Assembly (NCBI GenBank): GCA_905221505.1
Contig: CAJNDL010000015.1
Span: 1-42,445, forward strand
Origin: a bacterium
GTDB taxonomy: Bacteria > Bacillota > Bacilli > Lactobacillales > Streptococcaceae
Direction: 5' to 3'
DNA: 42,445 nt
Part shown: in pieces, positions 1 through 7,917 of the stretch
Layout: every line of letters begins with the position of its first letter
Numbering within the stretch: position 1 is the stretch's first letter
Made by a program: the position numbers and the translations under genes
Notes under the pieces: model-generated
The model's database searches: none
What the model was told of the DNA's origin: nothing
What the model saw: only the letters and a program-made list of their open reading frames with translations

Positions 1-149
1 GGCATAAACTTTTACCACTTCCTCCCTACTCACCTGAGTACAATCCTATTGAGAAAACATGGGCTCATATCAAAAAGTACCTCAAAAAGGTATTACCAAG
101 TTGCAATACTTTTTTTGAGGCTCTTTTGTCTTGTTCTTGTTTCAATTAA
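1..149 (+). pseudogene. IS630-type transposase, 3' fragment at the window edge
   Basis: An open frame runs from position 3 to a TAA at 147-149 and encodes the last 48 residues of an IS630-family transposase. The signature PPYSPEYNPIEKTWAHIKK is present; it contains the glutamate of the DDE catalytic triad. The upstream part lies outside the window. The same 3' end occurs inverted at 42369-42445 and, in damaged form, at 22530-22834. The frame is intact as far as it can be seen, so the parent element may be complete outside the window or may be a fragment. Confidence 0.85.
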
Positions 150-322
150 CTATATGTGCCTTTTGTGCCATATTTTTCTCCTTTCGCTTTACAATTGGCT
201 TGAACACCTTTATTGTATCGCGTTTGGAGTTTTTTGGGTATAACCTTCGACGCGCACCCGCATAGCGGGTGGTTTATTTGTCTCGCACCTAACGGAGCGA
301 GACGGACTAATAGTCACATAAT
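144..322 (-). mobile_element. IS200/IS605-like element, 5' remnant
   Basis: Read on the minus strand this stretch has two GC-rich hairpins (about 282-303 and 250-268), then a -10-like TACAAT, a strong Shine-Dalgarno AAAGGAG at 173-182 and an ATG at 171. The reading frame gives MAQKAH and then hits IS630-derived sequence and a stop at 142-144. From memory, streptococcal IS200 TnpA proteins begin this way, and IS200 ends carry subterminal hairpins. I infer that this is the left end of an IS200-type element truncated at about position 150 by IS630 sequence. It cannot encode a working transposase. Confidence 0.55.
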
Positions 323-323
323 C

Positions 324-355
324 AAAAATATCGCCCCAGCTGGAGCGATATTTTT
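324..355 (-). terminator. Terminator of the ciaRH transcript
   Basis: A perfect 11-bp stem (324-334 with 345-355) lies at the stop codon of ciaH and is followed on the minus strand by TTTTTG. It is an intrinsic terminator and would also work for plus-strand transcripts leaving the IS remnants. Confidence 0.85.
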
Positions 356-1688
356 ATTTTTTCTTTTTCGATGGTGTGTGGATGGCAATCTTCACTTCAA
401 AGATTGTTCCCTTTGGTTTATTATCTTTAACAGTAATAGTTCCTTTTAGCGCATCTACAATTTGCTTGGCTAAGGATAATCCTAAACCAAAACCACCTTT
501 TTGACGGGTTCTAGCCTTGTCTACTCGATAAAAACGATCAAAAATTTTCTTCTTATCCTCTGCTGAAATACCAACTCCATTATCGGAAACTAGCAAATAC
601 AGATTACGATCAGTCGCTGAAATCATAAAATCAATTTCACCATCCTCCTCAGTATACTTGACAGCATTATCAAATAGGATAGTCATCAACTGCTTCAAGA
701 GAAGCTGATCTGTGACAATCGTGCGATGGATGCGATTTTCAAAACGGAAGACACGGTCATTTTCAGAAGCAATCATCTCATAGTTAGTGAAAGTCGTGTT
801 AAAAAAGCTAGTTGGAACTTCTGCAAGTTCCGGCTTAATCCCATCATCTCTACGAGCTAAATTCAACAAGTTTGTCGTCAAAAACCGCATATTTCGGACT
901 TCTTCCAAACTCGATGCAATGCTTTCACTAACATCCATAATGGTAGCTTCTGGCTTACGGAAAAGGGTCTCTAAACGATTTTGCAGAACTGCAAGTGGAG
1001 TTCGTAACTCATGACTGGCATTTTCCACAAAGGACTGTTGCTTCTGCATGCTCTCAAGCAGAGGACGAACACTGACTCGAGCTAGATAGAGACTGGCAAG
1101 CAAAGACAAAATCCAGAAACTAGCCATCACGACCACAATCAATTGCTCATGCTTTTGACTAGCCTGCTCCAACTGACTGGTATTAATCAAGACAGCCGCA
1201 TACTTGATATTAGTTGAAACCGAACTGATATTCGTTTCCATCAAAATCATGCGATAGATTTCTTCCTGTCCATAGCTATTAAAAACCTGAATCTGATAGA
1301 TATGGCCTAGTTCTTTCTTCTCTAACTTAATCTTATCCAATCCCAAAAATCGATTTCCAGAAAGGAGCTGAGTAAAATTCTTATCAAAGAGAATGACTTC
1401 TGTATTGGAACTGACATTGGGTTTTACCTCAGTCTTGCTAGTATCTGTAGCGGCATTCTCTAAATCTTTAATCTCTTCTGTTGCCCTATTTACCGCAAGC
1501 TGAATAACTGCCTGAGGATTGTTACTCAAGCCACGGAGCGTATCATCCACCGAAGTATAGAGACTCGAATGCATGACCTGCAAAATAATCAGAGTCATGG
1601 TAGAGAAAATCAGAGTGAAGACACCGAAGTTGCGGATAAAGTAGCTAAAGTCATCCGCATACCATGTTTTTTTTAGTTTACTGAACAT
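354..1688 (-). CDS. ciaH: Sensor histidine kinase CiaH
   Basis: This is the membrane sensor kinase of the CiaRH two-component system, which controls competence, beta-lactam tolerance and envelope stress in streptococci. It has 444 residues, the expected length. A transmembrane segment lies near residues 20-40, an extracytoplasmic sensor region follows, and a second membrane segment lies near 184-203. The H-box [13 protein letters not shown] places the phospho-accepting histidine at residue 226 and Thr at 230, a position where I recall a resistance-linked substitution in laboratory mutants; here it is wild type. The ATPase domain shows DNAVKY, DNGVGIS and GFGLGLS. The start overlaps the ciaR stop by 11 bases, so the two are translated from one mRNA. 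Confidence 0.96.
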   Translation of the reverse strand: MFSKLKKTWYADDFSYFIRNFGVFTLIFSTMTLIILQVMHSSLYTSVDDTLRGLSNNPQAVIQLAVNRATEEIKDLENAATDTSKTEVKPNVSSNTEVILFDKNFTQLLSGNRFLGLDKIKLEKKELGHIYQIQVFNSYGQEEIYRMILMETNISSVSTNIKYAAVLINTSQLEQASQKHEQLIVVVMASFWILSLLASLYLARVSVRPLLESMQKQQSFVENASHELRTPLAVLQNRLETLFRKPEATIMDVSESIASSLEEVRNMRFLTTNLLNLARRDDGIKPELAEVPTSFFNTTFTNYEMIASENDRVFRFENRIHRTIVTDQLLLKQLMTILFDNAVKYTEEDGEIDFMISATDRNLYLLVSDNGVGISAEDKKKIFDRFYRVDKARTRQKGGFGLGLSLAKQIVDALKGTITVKDNKPKGTIFEVKIAIHTPSKKKK

Positions 1689-2352
1689 CTTTTAAAATAT
1701 ACCCAACACTACGCAAGGTTTGCAAATTCTCTGCAAAAGTGGTTCCTTTTAATTTCTTACGGACTTTTGAAACATAGACTTCAACAACCGAAATCGTTGT
1801 ATCACTATCAAATCCCCATAGACGATCAAAAATCTGAGTCTTCGGCAAAATAACATTTTGATTTTGAAGGAAATAAACTAGTAAATCAAACTCTTTCCCC
1901 AGCAATTCGACAGGAGTATCTTCGACTTTAACGGTATTTGTAGACAGATTAACCACAATATTTCCATAAGTCAAGGTGTTTTCATTAAACTTACCTGAAC
2001 GTTTGAGAAGGGCTTGAATCCGCATTTTAAGTTCTTCTAGGTAAAAAGGTTTGGTCAGATAATCATCCGCTCCTAGTTCAAATCCATGTCCCTTGTCATC
2101 CAAGCTTTCCTTGGCAGTCATAATCAGAACTGGTGTCGTAATCCCCTTTTCACGCAATTCTTTCAAGACTTGGAAACCATTTTTTTCAGGTAACATCAAA
2201 TCGAGCAAAATCAAGTCATAGACGCCACTCTCAGCTTCGTAGAGACCTTCTTCTCCATCAAACACCTGCATGACATCCGCAAAATCGTCCAAAAAGTCAA
2301 ATACTGAATTTGACAGGCCTAGGTCATCCTCAACTAATAAGATTTTTATCAT
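1678..2352 (-). CDS. ciaR: Response regulator CiaR
   Basis: This OmpR/PhoB-type response regulator is the partner of CiaH. Starting at [10 protein letters not shown] gives 224 residues, the known CiaR length, and is preceded by a strong Shine-Dalgarno (GGAGGAG at 2357-2366); an in-frame start further upstream at 2418 would run through the promoter. The receiver domain occupies about residues 1-115 with the phospho-acceptor Asp51 in LILLDLMLP. The C-terminal winged helix ends in the usual [14 protein letters not shown] and VGYIL motifs. CiaR binds TTTAAG-N5-TTTAAG repeats; one degenerate repeat lies in its own promoter and a better one lies in front of the gene at 28296. Confidence 0.97.
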   Translation of the reverse strand: MIKILLVEDDLGLSNSVFDFLDDFADVMQVFDGEEGLYEAESGVYDLILLDLMLPEKNGFQVLKELREKGITTPVLIMTAKESLDDKGHGFELGADDYLTKPFYLEELKMRIQALLKRSGKFNENTLTYGNIVVNLSTNTVKVEDTPVELLGKEFDLLVYFLQNQNVILPKTQIFDRLWGFDSDTTISVVEVYVSKVRKKLKGTTFAENLQTLRSVGYILKDVQ

Positions 2353-2376
2353 GAGAAACTCCTCCTTATTAAGACC

Positions 2377-2398
2377 ATTATACCAAATTTGCCTTAAA
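2377..2398 (-). promoter_or_regulatory. ciaR promoter with a degenerate CiaR repeat
   Basis: On the minus strand TTTAAG (2398-2393), five bases, then TTTGGT (2387-2382) match the CiaR direct repeat in the first half and in three of six positions of the second. The second half abuts a perfect -10 TATAAT (2382-2377). The position suggests autoregulation, which I recall for ciaRH, but the second half-site is weak. Confidence 0.5.
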
Positions 2399-2441
2399 AA
2401 AAACTCAACTCTCTGCATTTTACATGAGATAGCTGAGTTTT
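2397..2441 (-). terminator. Terminator between pepN and ciaR
   Basis: On the minus strand AAAACTCAGCTATCTC pairs imperfectly with GAGAGTTGAGTTTT and is followed by more T residues. It separates the pepN transcript from the ciaR promoter that starts directly after it. Confidence 0.75.
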
Positions 2442-2460
2442 CTTTTTATTTTAGGCTTAT

Positions 2461-5007
2461 TTATGCATTTCCGTATTGAAGAACAACTGCTTCCACTGCA
2501 GCTTTTTCACGGTTAATCAAGTCAACACGCGCTGCAATTTCCTTGATTCCCATACCGATATTACGGCTAAGAGCAAGATCAGAAAGTTGTGGCTCAAAGA
2601 ATTCCTTGTATTCCGTCAAGCGTTGCTGAGTCTTAAATACATGAGCAGGAAGGATAACAAAGCTATCAAAGCTCATATCTCCCCCAAGAGCTGCCTTGAT
2701 CCAAGCCCAGTTTTCACGAGCCCAAGACCAAGCTGTTTCCTGAGTTACTTGGTGAGCTAGGAATTGGTAATACCAAGCTGACAAGTCTTGTGGTTTGACC
2801 ACAAATTTGTCCTTCCAAGAAGCAATCAAGGTTTGGATATTGTCCGCATCTTTACTGTAGGCAAGAGCTGCTGCCAACTGACGTTTAAAGACCGCATCTG
2901 TTGCGTGCGTATAAGTATCAAGATAAAGTGCTAACAAGTCTTTAGTCTCATGATGTTTCATCTCATTAATCAGAACTTGTGAGCGAATAGCTGCTGGGAG
3001 TCCTGCAAGATTCTCCTTGTGTGCTGCGAAGATTTGGCTAGCGACTTGGCTAGCTTCTGCATCATTTGAGCGAATCATCATAGAAATGGCTAACTGACGA
3101 ACCAATTCATCCTCATCTGATTCTCCGTCTTTAGCTTCAAAACCAAGACGGTCATAGTTGTGACGAGCCAATTTAGCAACCAAGGCTTTGAAGGCTCTTT
3201 CAGCTTCTGTTCCTTCATCGATAAAGCGCTCAAGAGCAGAAATTACTTCAGAAACAGCTGAAACGACAAGGTAAGATTCTTCCTTAGCAAGTTTATCAAG
3301 GACTGGAAGCAAGTCAGCATAAGAAATGTGCCCTGCTTCAGCAAGCAGACGACGTTCTTGAACAATCTGCAATTTACTTGTGTTATCAAGCTCAACTAGG
3401 TCAGCAAGAATAGCATCTAGCAAGTCTCCTTGATAGTCTGTAATGTAGTGGGCTGTATTTTCTGTGTTGAGGCGAAGTGCTGTTTTGTTTTCAGCAAGAA
3501 GAGCTGCGTAGCCAGGAATTTCGATACTTTCACTTTCAAGTGTATCTGGCAAGCCTTTCCAGTTGCTGTTGAGTGGTACAACCCAGAGACGGTTCTTGTC
3601 CTCGTGCTCACCGATGAAGAATTGTTTTTGTGAAATCTTCAAAACATCATTTTCAACTTTGACAGTAAGAACTGGGTAACCAGGCTGTTCCAACCAAGAA
3701 TCCATGAAGGCTGCGACATCACGTCCTGACGCTTGTCCAAGGGCATTCCAAAGGTCACGACCGATGGTATTGCTGTATTGGTGTTTTTCAAAGTAAGCGT
3801 GCAAACCTTTGGCAAAATCAGCATCACCTAGCCAACGACGAAGCATGTGCATGAGGCGACTTCCTTTGGCATAGACGATAGCTCCGTCAAAGAGCGTATT
3901 GATTTCATCTGGATGTTTAACTTCGACGTGAACAGATTGAACACCATCCGTCGCATCACGTTTCAAGGCAGACGGAACACCACCTGTTTGGAAATCTTCA
4001 AAGATGTTCCAGCTTGGCTCGATGGCATCCACACAGACATATTCCATCATATTAGCAAAGCTTTCATTGAGCCAAAGGTCATCCCACCATTTCATAGTTA
4101 CGAGGTTTCCGAACCATTGGTGAGCCAATTCATGTGCCACAACAAGGGCAACTTGTTGACGGCTAGCAAAGGTTGAGTTCTCATCCACAACCAAGTAAAC
4201 TTCACGGTAGGTCACAAGACCCCAGTTTTCCATAGCTCCAGCTGAGAAGTCAGGAAGGGCGATGTGGAGAGATTGAGGGATCGGGTACTTAACTCCGTAG
4301 TAATCTTCGTAAAACTCGATAGAGCGAACAGCGATATCCAGTGAGAAATCAAGATTAGATAATGGGTGGGCTTTGGTTGAGTAGACACCTACGAGGGTAC
4401 CGTTTTTAGTTTTAGCGGTCACACCTTGCAAATCACCTGCGACAAAGGCCAACAAGTAAGAAGACATGCGAGGTGTTGTCTCAAACTTCCAGATACCTGT
4501 TTCCTGACGTTTTTCAACTTCAATCTCTGGCATGTTTGACAAGGCCAATTCACCTTCTGCTTGGTCAAAACGTAGAGAGAGGTCAAAGGTTGCTTTGGCT
4601 TCAGGTTCATCCACACATGGGAAAGCTTCACGCGCAAAATGACTCTCAAACTGTGTTGACAATACTTCCTTCTTCACTCCATCAACTGTGTAGTATGAAG
4701 GGTAAATCCCTGTCATGTTGTCTGTGATTTTACCAGAAAAGGCAAGAACCACTTCAACTTGACCAGCCTCAGCCAATTCAATATGAAGGGCTTCATTGTC
4801 ACGGTCAACTGTAAATGGACGAGCTTGACCTGCAACTTCTACAGAAGCAATTTCCAAATCTTTTTGATGAAGGAAAATACGGTCACTCTGTGCTTGACCA
4901 GTAATGGTCACCTTCCCAGAAAACGTCTTGGTCTCACGACTCAAGTCTAAAAATAAATCATAATGTTCAGGAACAAATCGCTTAATAAAATGTTCAACTG
5001 CTTGCAT
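2461..5007 (-). CDS. pepN: Aminopeptidase N (M1 family)
   Basis: This cytoplasmic zinc aminopeptidase removes N-terminal residues, mainly Lys, Arg, Leu and Ala, from peptides. It has 848 residues, typical of streptococcal and lactococcal PepN. The N-terminal beta domain is followed by the exopeptidase motif GAMEN (257-261), the zinc site HELAHQWFGN (292-301) and the third zinc ligand in NESFAN (Glu315); the rest is the alpha-helical ERAP1-like C-terminal domain. The start has a good Shine-Dalgarno (AGGAG). The gene stands directly upstream of ciaRH, as in S. pneumoniae from memory, but has its own promoter and a terminator behind it. Confidence 0.97.
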   Translation of the reverse strand: MQAVEHFIKRFVPEHYDLFLDLSRETKTFSGKVTITGQAQSDRIFLHQKDLEIASVEVAGQARPFTVDRDNEALHIELAEAGQVEVVLAFSGKITDNMTGIYPSYYTVDGVKKEVLSTQFESHFAREAFPCVDEPEAKATFDLSLRFDQAEGELALSNMPEIEVEKRQETGIWKFETTPRMSSYLLAFVAGDLQGVTAKTKNGTLVGVYSTKAHPLSNLDFSLDIAVRSIEFYEDYYGVKYPIPQSLHIALPDFSAGAMENWGLVTYREVYLVVDENSTFASRQQVALVVAHELAHQWFGNLVTMKWWDDLWLNESFANMMEYVCVDAIEPSWNIFEDFQTGGVPSALKRDATDGVQSVHVEVKHPDEINTLFDGAIVYAKGSRLMHMLRRWLGDADFAKGLHAYFEKHQYSNTIGRDLWNALGQASGRDVAAFMDSWLEQPGYPVLTVKVENDVLKISQKQFFIGEHEDKNRLWVVPLNSNWKGLPDTLESESIEIPGYAALLAENKTALRLNTENTAHYITDYQGDLLDAILADLVELDNTSKLQIVQERRLLAEAGHISYADLLPVLDKLAKEESYLVVSAVSEVISALERFIDEGTEAERAFKALVAKLARHNYDRLGFEAKDGESDEDELVRQLAISMMIRSNDAEASQVASQIFAAHKENLAGLPAAIRSQVLINEMKHHETKDLLALYLDTYTHATDAVFKRQLAAALAYSKDADNIQTLIASWKDKFVVKPQDLSAWYYQFLAHQVTQETAWSWARENWAWIKAALGGDMSFDSFVILPAHVFKTQQRLTEYKEFFEPQLSDLALSRNIGMGIKEIAARVDLINREKAAVEAVVLQYGNA

Positions 5008-5028
5008 AGTTTTCTCCTATCTAAGTTT

Positions 5029-5067
5029 AAGAGCTAGGGCTCTTCTTCAAACAAACTTATTATATCA
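5029..5067 (-). promoter_or_regulatory. pepN promoter and leader hairpin
   Basis: The minus strand carries an extended -10, TGATATAAT (5067-5059). Downstream in the leader a 6-bp perfect stem, AAGAGC with GCTCTT (5029-5044), lies about 20 bases before the start codon. It has no T-run, so it is not a terminator; a role in mRNA stability or translation is possible. Confidence 0.55.
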
Positions 5068-5128
5068 TGTTTTGCCTCAGAAAAAAGGATTGGACGGTAA
5101 TTTCCAAAACTTTCTTCCTTCTATCTGT

Positions 5129-5569
5129 CTACAAAGGGTAGACCTTGCGAAATTCTTCTAAAACAACCTTGCTGTCAGGTGTAAAAGTTAGTCCTGCCTC
5201 CCTCATCCACTCGGTGAAACAGTCTTCATGAATCTGGCGCCAATATGCTAAAGATTTGTCTCCCTCACCTTCTTTGAAGGCATGGTCATCAGAAACTTGA
5301 TGAAAGGGCTGAACAGAAACCTTTGTAATTTCGACAATACAGACAGCCTGATTTTGACTGTCTAAAATGACATCAAAAGTTCCTTCTTGTGGAAGGGGTT
5401 CGTCTTCTAGTGCGTAGAGGTCATAGGCTGAGGCGGTTGCTGTCTTTTCGCCTCTTAGTACTAAATCTGCCAAGAAATCTGCTTCCACTCCAAAAGCCCA
5501 GGCATCTATCTCATCTCCGATAGAGGGGTTGATTTGCTTGTAGGCATTCCACATTTCTTGAGGTGTCAT
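5129..5569 (-). CDS. ASCH-domain protein
   Basis: A 146-residue protein of the ASCH superfamily, small beta-barrel proteins related to PUA domains and thought to bind RNA or nucleotides. Features visible are the N-terminal helix, the segment VLRGEKTATAS that matches the ASCH ligand-loop pattern (G-x-K-T), and VCIVEITKV. The start ATG overlaps the stop of the upstream gene by four bases, so the two are translationally coupled. It is the last gene of the five-gene minus-strand operon that starts at 7829. A stem-loop at 5127-5143 overlaps its end but lacks a T-run. No specific substrate can be named. Confidence 0.8.
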   Translation of the reverse strand: MTPQEMWNAYKQINPSIGDEIDAWAFGVEADFLADLVLRGEKTATASAYDLYALEDEPLPQEGTFDVILDSQNQAVCIVEITKVSVQPFHQVSDDHAFKEGEGDKSLAYWRQIHEDCFTEWMREAGLTFTPDSKVVLEEFRKVYPL

Positions 5570-6417
5570 GGGTTGCTCCTTTGTAATTTTTTACTTACTT
5601 CTTTTACACGTTTGAGGTGGTCTGGATGGTCAATCTCTAAATCAAAAATCTCTGGAATAGAACTATAGTGGATAATGCACTCAATCCCCATCTGATTCAT
5701 TTTTTGTATGAAAGAAGGATTCAGATAGCCTGCTACAGCGAAATCTATCTTTTTCATCCTTGCTTTATCCTGCATCTGTCTCAGCATTTCTAACATTATT
5801 GGACTTTCCATATCATGCCATTGACTATTTCTCACAGTCGCAAAAACAAAGGAAGTCAAATCATTCATTCCAACTACAATCTTTGAAATACCCGTTTCCA
5901 GTATTCTGTCCAAGTCGAAATACGCTGACGGTAATTCAATCATTGTGCCAATTTTTCCAGTGAAACCATGCTGACGCAATACTCTAATAGCTTGCTTTAA
6001 CTGCTCAGCATCATTCACAAAAGGAAAGATAACAGACAGATTGGGATTGGTTTGATAAACTTCTGTAACGACATTTGCCTCAGCCTGAAATTCATCCGGA
6101 CACGCCAGTAAACGCCTAGTTCCTCTATATCCAAACAAAGGATGACGTTCGTCAAAATGCTGTTTAGTTCCCTCTAAACAATTAGCTTCTGTATTCGTTA
6201 ATTCAGAAAAACGATACCAGACTTCTTCATCTGAGTACAAGGAGCAAATAGTCTCTAGATAATCTTTTACAAATTGCTGACAACTTGGTAACAGGATGTT
6301 TTGATTGAGCTCCCTCAACAAGTATTCCCCACGAATCATTCCAATGTGGTGAAATAGTTGTGGGTAAACTTTTTCATCAAGTTTTTCGCCACTAAGGGCA
6401 AGTTGGTTTCTCATCAT
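5566..6417 (-). CDS. Free-standing PEP-utilising enzyme barrel domain
   Basis: This 283-residue protein resembles only the C-terminal TIM-barrel domain of the PEP-utilising family (PEP synthase, pyruvate phosphate dikinase, enzyme I). It has the motif pattern HPLFGYRGTRR, then VIFPFVNDAEQ, then IGTMIELPSAY and VVGMNDLTSF, the order of substrate-binding motifs in PEP synthase. The swivelling phosphohistidine domain and the ATP-grasp domain are absent from the protein and from the neighbours. The G-x-C-G/A segment near the end, where the family keeps a catalytic Cys, reads VAGYLNPS, so that Cys seems to be missing. Full PEP synthase activity is therefore unlikely. The start is preceded by GGAAGGTG and overlaps the damaged NUDIX gene by 26 bases. 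Confidence 0.7.
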   Translation of the reverse strand: MMRNQLALSGEKLDEKVYPQLFHHIGMIRGEYLLRELNQNILLPSCQQFVKDYLETICSLYSDEEVWYRFSELTNTEANCLEGTKQHFDERHPLFGYRGTRRLLACPDEFQAEANVVTEVYQTNPNLSVIFPFVNDAEQLKQAIRVLRQHGFTGKIGTMIELPSAYFDLDRILETGISKIVVGMNDLTSFVFATVRNSQWHDMESPIMLEMLRQMQDKARMKKIDFAVAGYLNPSFIQKMNQMGIECIIHYSSIPEIFDLEIDHPDHLKRVKEVSKKLQRSNP

Positions 6418-6891
6418 TCACCTTCCAATTCATGTAAGAAGTCTTGTCCAGTTCTGGAAATCCTAATAATTCAGACTTAACCTTCAAGACTAATGGCGAT
6501 GCATTTTCTTCTGTGATTTTTTGAATAGCCATCCAAACATATCCAAGAGAATCATTCACACCATCAGAGACAGTTTCAGAAATATTCACTTGAGATGCCT
6601 TCTCGTTTATCTCAACATCATACAAGTCCATGATATGGTGAACCATAAAATTTGTTAACTCTTCCCTGACGAAAACATCGTAGATTCGAGGATTGGAGTA
6701 GCTTCTAACAGTAAATCCCGTCTCTTCCAAAACTTCTCTAATCAAAGTTTCCATCAGTCCTTCACCAAGTTGCTGACTGCCACCGGGAAGGTCTAACCTA
6801 TTTTGTAGGGACCTGCTGTTTTTTGAATACAAAGAAGGTAACCATGTTTATAGCAAACACCATAGACTCCAAAGTGATTTTTGATTTCCAT
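6392..6891 (-). pseudogene. NUDIX hydrolase, frameshifted
   Basis: The natural start is the ATG at 6891 (MEIKNHFGVYGVC), with GTAGGAG in front. This frame reads through KTAGPYK and stops at TAG (6793-6795 region). The continuation, beginning NRLDLPGGSQQLGEG and containing a perfect NUDIX box (G-x5-E-x7-REVLEETGF), lies in the next frame and runs to 6392. The break falls in an A4 run on the minus strand (6801-6804); five A residues would restore one 166-residue protein with GPYKNRLDLPGG across the join. The TTG-started open frame from 6832 alone lacks the first beta strands. The gene is either inactivated, phase-variable by slippage, or affected by a sequencing error. Substrate unknown. Confidence 0.85.
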
Positions 6892-6901
6892 CCAACTACT
6901 C

Positions 6902-7600
6902 CTACTTCAGAGACCAACCACCATCTATTGTCAAGATTTGTCCTTGCATGGCGCTTGCTGTTCCACTTGCTAAGAAAAGGCTGACTTCTGCCACTTCCTC
7001 TGGTTCAATCCAGCGCTTGATTGGCGTTTCACTCGCCACCCAGTCAGCCAATCCACCTGGCTCAAAGTCGGCAGCGGTCATACCCGTCTTGACTGCTCCT
7101 GGAGCAATCCCAAAGACTTGAATCCCAGCTTCTGCATAGTCTAGAGCCAACTGCTTGGTAAAGCCAGCTAGGGCGTGCTTCGAAGAAGTATAGGCGTGTC
7201 CACCACCGCCTGCTAGACTAGAAGCGATAGAACACATATTGATAATGGCCCCCTTTTTATTTTCCAGCATTTGTGTCAAATAATAGCGAGTCAACTCAAC
7301 AGGAGTCACGTAGTTTATTTCAAAAATCTCTTGAATTTCCTGGGCTGATTGCTCCAAAAGTGGTTTATAATCATCCAAAACTCCAGCAGTATTGCACAAA
7401 ACATCAACCTGAGGACACCAGTCAAAAATAGGCTCCAAGTCCAAGGTCAAATCTCTCTGTAAAAAATGGAAATCACCTTGTAGGAATGGATTTTCACCTT
7501 GGTCCACTCCATAAACTTGATAGTCCTTCTCTAAAAAAAGTCGAGCCTGAGCCAATCCGATACCTGAACTCACTCCTGTAATGAGTACACGCCTAGTCAT
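6902..7600 (-). CDS. Short-chain dehydrogenase/reductase (FabG-like)
   Basis: A 232-residue classical SDR oxidoreductase. The NAD(P)-binding motif TGVSSGIG is at residues 8-15, followed by NTAGVL, the catalytic Ser in MCSIASS and the Tyr/Lys pair in AYTSSKHALAG. The C-terminal IDGGWSLK is typical of the family. It resembles 3-oxoacyl-ACP reductase, but it is not in a fatty-acid synthesis cluster, so the substrate is open. The start overlaps the DUF2829 gene by eight bases and the NUDIX gene begins 10 bases after its stop, so it is part of the operon starting at 7829. Confidence 0.88.
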   Translation of the reverse strand: MTRRVLITGVSSGIGLAQARLFLEKDYQVYGVDQGENPFLQGDFHFLQRDLTLDLEPIFDWCPQVDVLCNTAGVLDDYKPLLEQSAQEIQEIFEINYVTPVELTRYYLTQMLENKKGAIINMCSIASSLAGGGGHAYTSSKHALAGFTKQLALDYAEAGIQVFGIAPGAVKTGMTAADFEPGGLADWVASETPIKRWIEPEEVAEVSLFLASGTASAMQGQILTIDGGWSLK

Positions 7601-7829
7601 GCACTTCTACCCAATCTGTCGCCAAAACATCACAAGGTGTCGGGCTCCACATGGAAAAACCTTCCCCTTCTCCAGATACGTTGATTAGGAAATAAGGTGT
7701 CACTTCAAGTGGAACCCCATTTTGTTCGATGGTATCAAAAAGTTGGACATAGTTTTCCGCCCCTCCCCAACCAGTGCGTACATATTTTTTCTTATCCTTT
7801 AAGCCAGGCAGTATTTCTTCAAATGTCAT
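7593..7829 (-). CDS. DUF2829 protein (Tad2-like fold)
   Basis: A 78-residue protein starting MTFEEILPGL. I chose this start because AAAGGAG stands eight bases before it; an in-frame ATG 30 bases upstream has no such site. The pattern LKDKKKYVRTGW, then a hydrophobic strand, then FSMWSPTPCDVLATDWVEV is that of DUF2829. Phage members of this family include, as I recall, Tad2, which sequesters cyclic nucleotide signals of the Thoeris defence system. Here the gene is chromosomal and heads an operon with an SDR, a NUDIX and an ASCH gene. Whether it binds a nucleotide is inference only. Confidence 0.78.
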   Translation of the reverse strand: MTFEEILPGLKDKKKYVRTGWGGAENYVQLFDTIEQNGVPLEVTPYFLINVSGEGEGFSMWSPTPCDVLATDWVEVHD

Positions 7830-7862
7830 GTTATTCTCCTTTAATTCTACATTCTTCATTTA

Positions 7863-7899
7863 ATTATAACAAAAAACCGCTTTACAACGGCTTTTTGAC
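7863..7899 (-). promoter_or_regulatory. Terminator hairpin followed by the DUF2829 operon promoter
   Basis: AAAAAGCCGTTG and CAACGG-type arms (about 7872-7895) form a strong stem with T-runs on both sides, able to stop transcription in both directions. On the minus strand its T-run merges with an extended -10, TGTTATAAT (7871-7863), which must drive the DUF2829 operon. The hairpin therefore insulates the operon from the IS copy upstream. Confidence 0.65.
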
Positions 7900-7917
7900 T
7901 CATTTTAAATCAAAATC

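Noticed and set aside
213..449. 78-codon plus-strand frame over the ciaH end
   Set aside because: It runs through two hairpins and a terminator and overlaps ciaH; no ribosome-binding site.
5127..5143. Stem-loop after the ASCH gene as a terminator
   Set aside because: The 6-bp stem is not followed by a T-run; its role is unclear.
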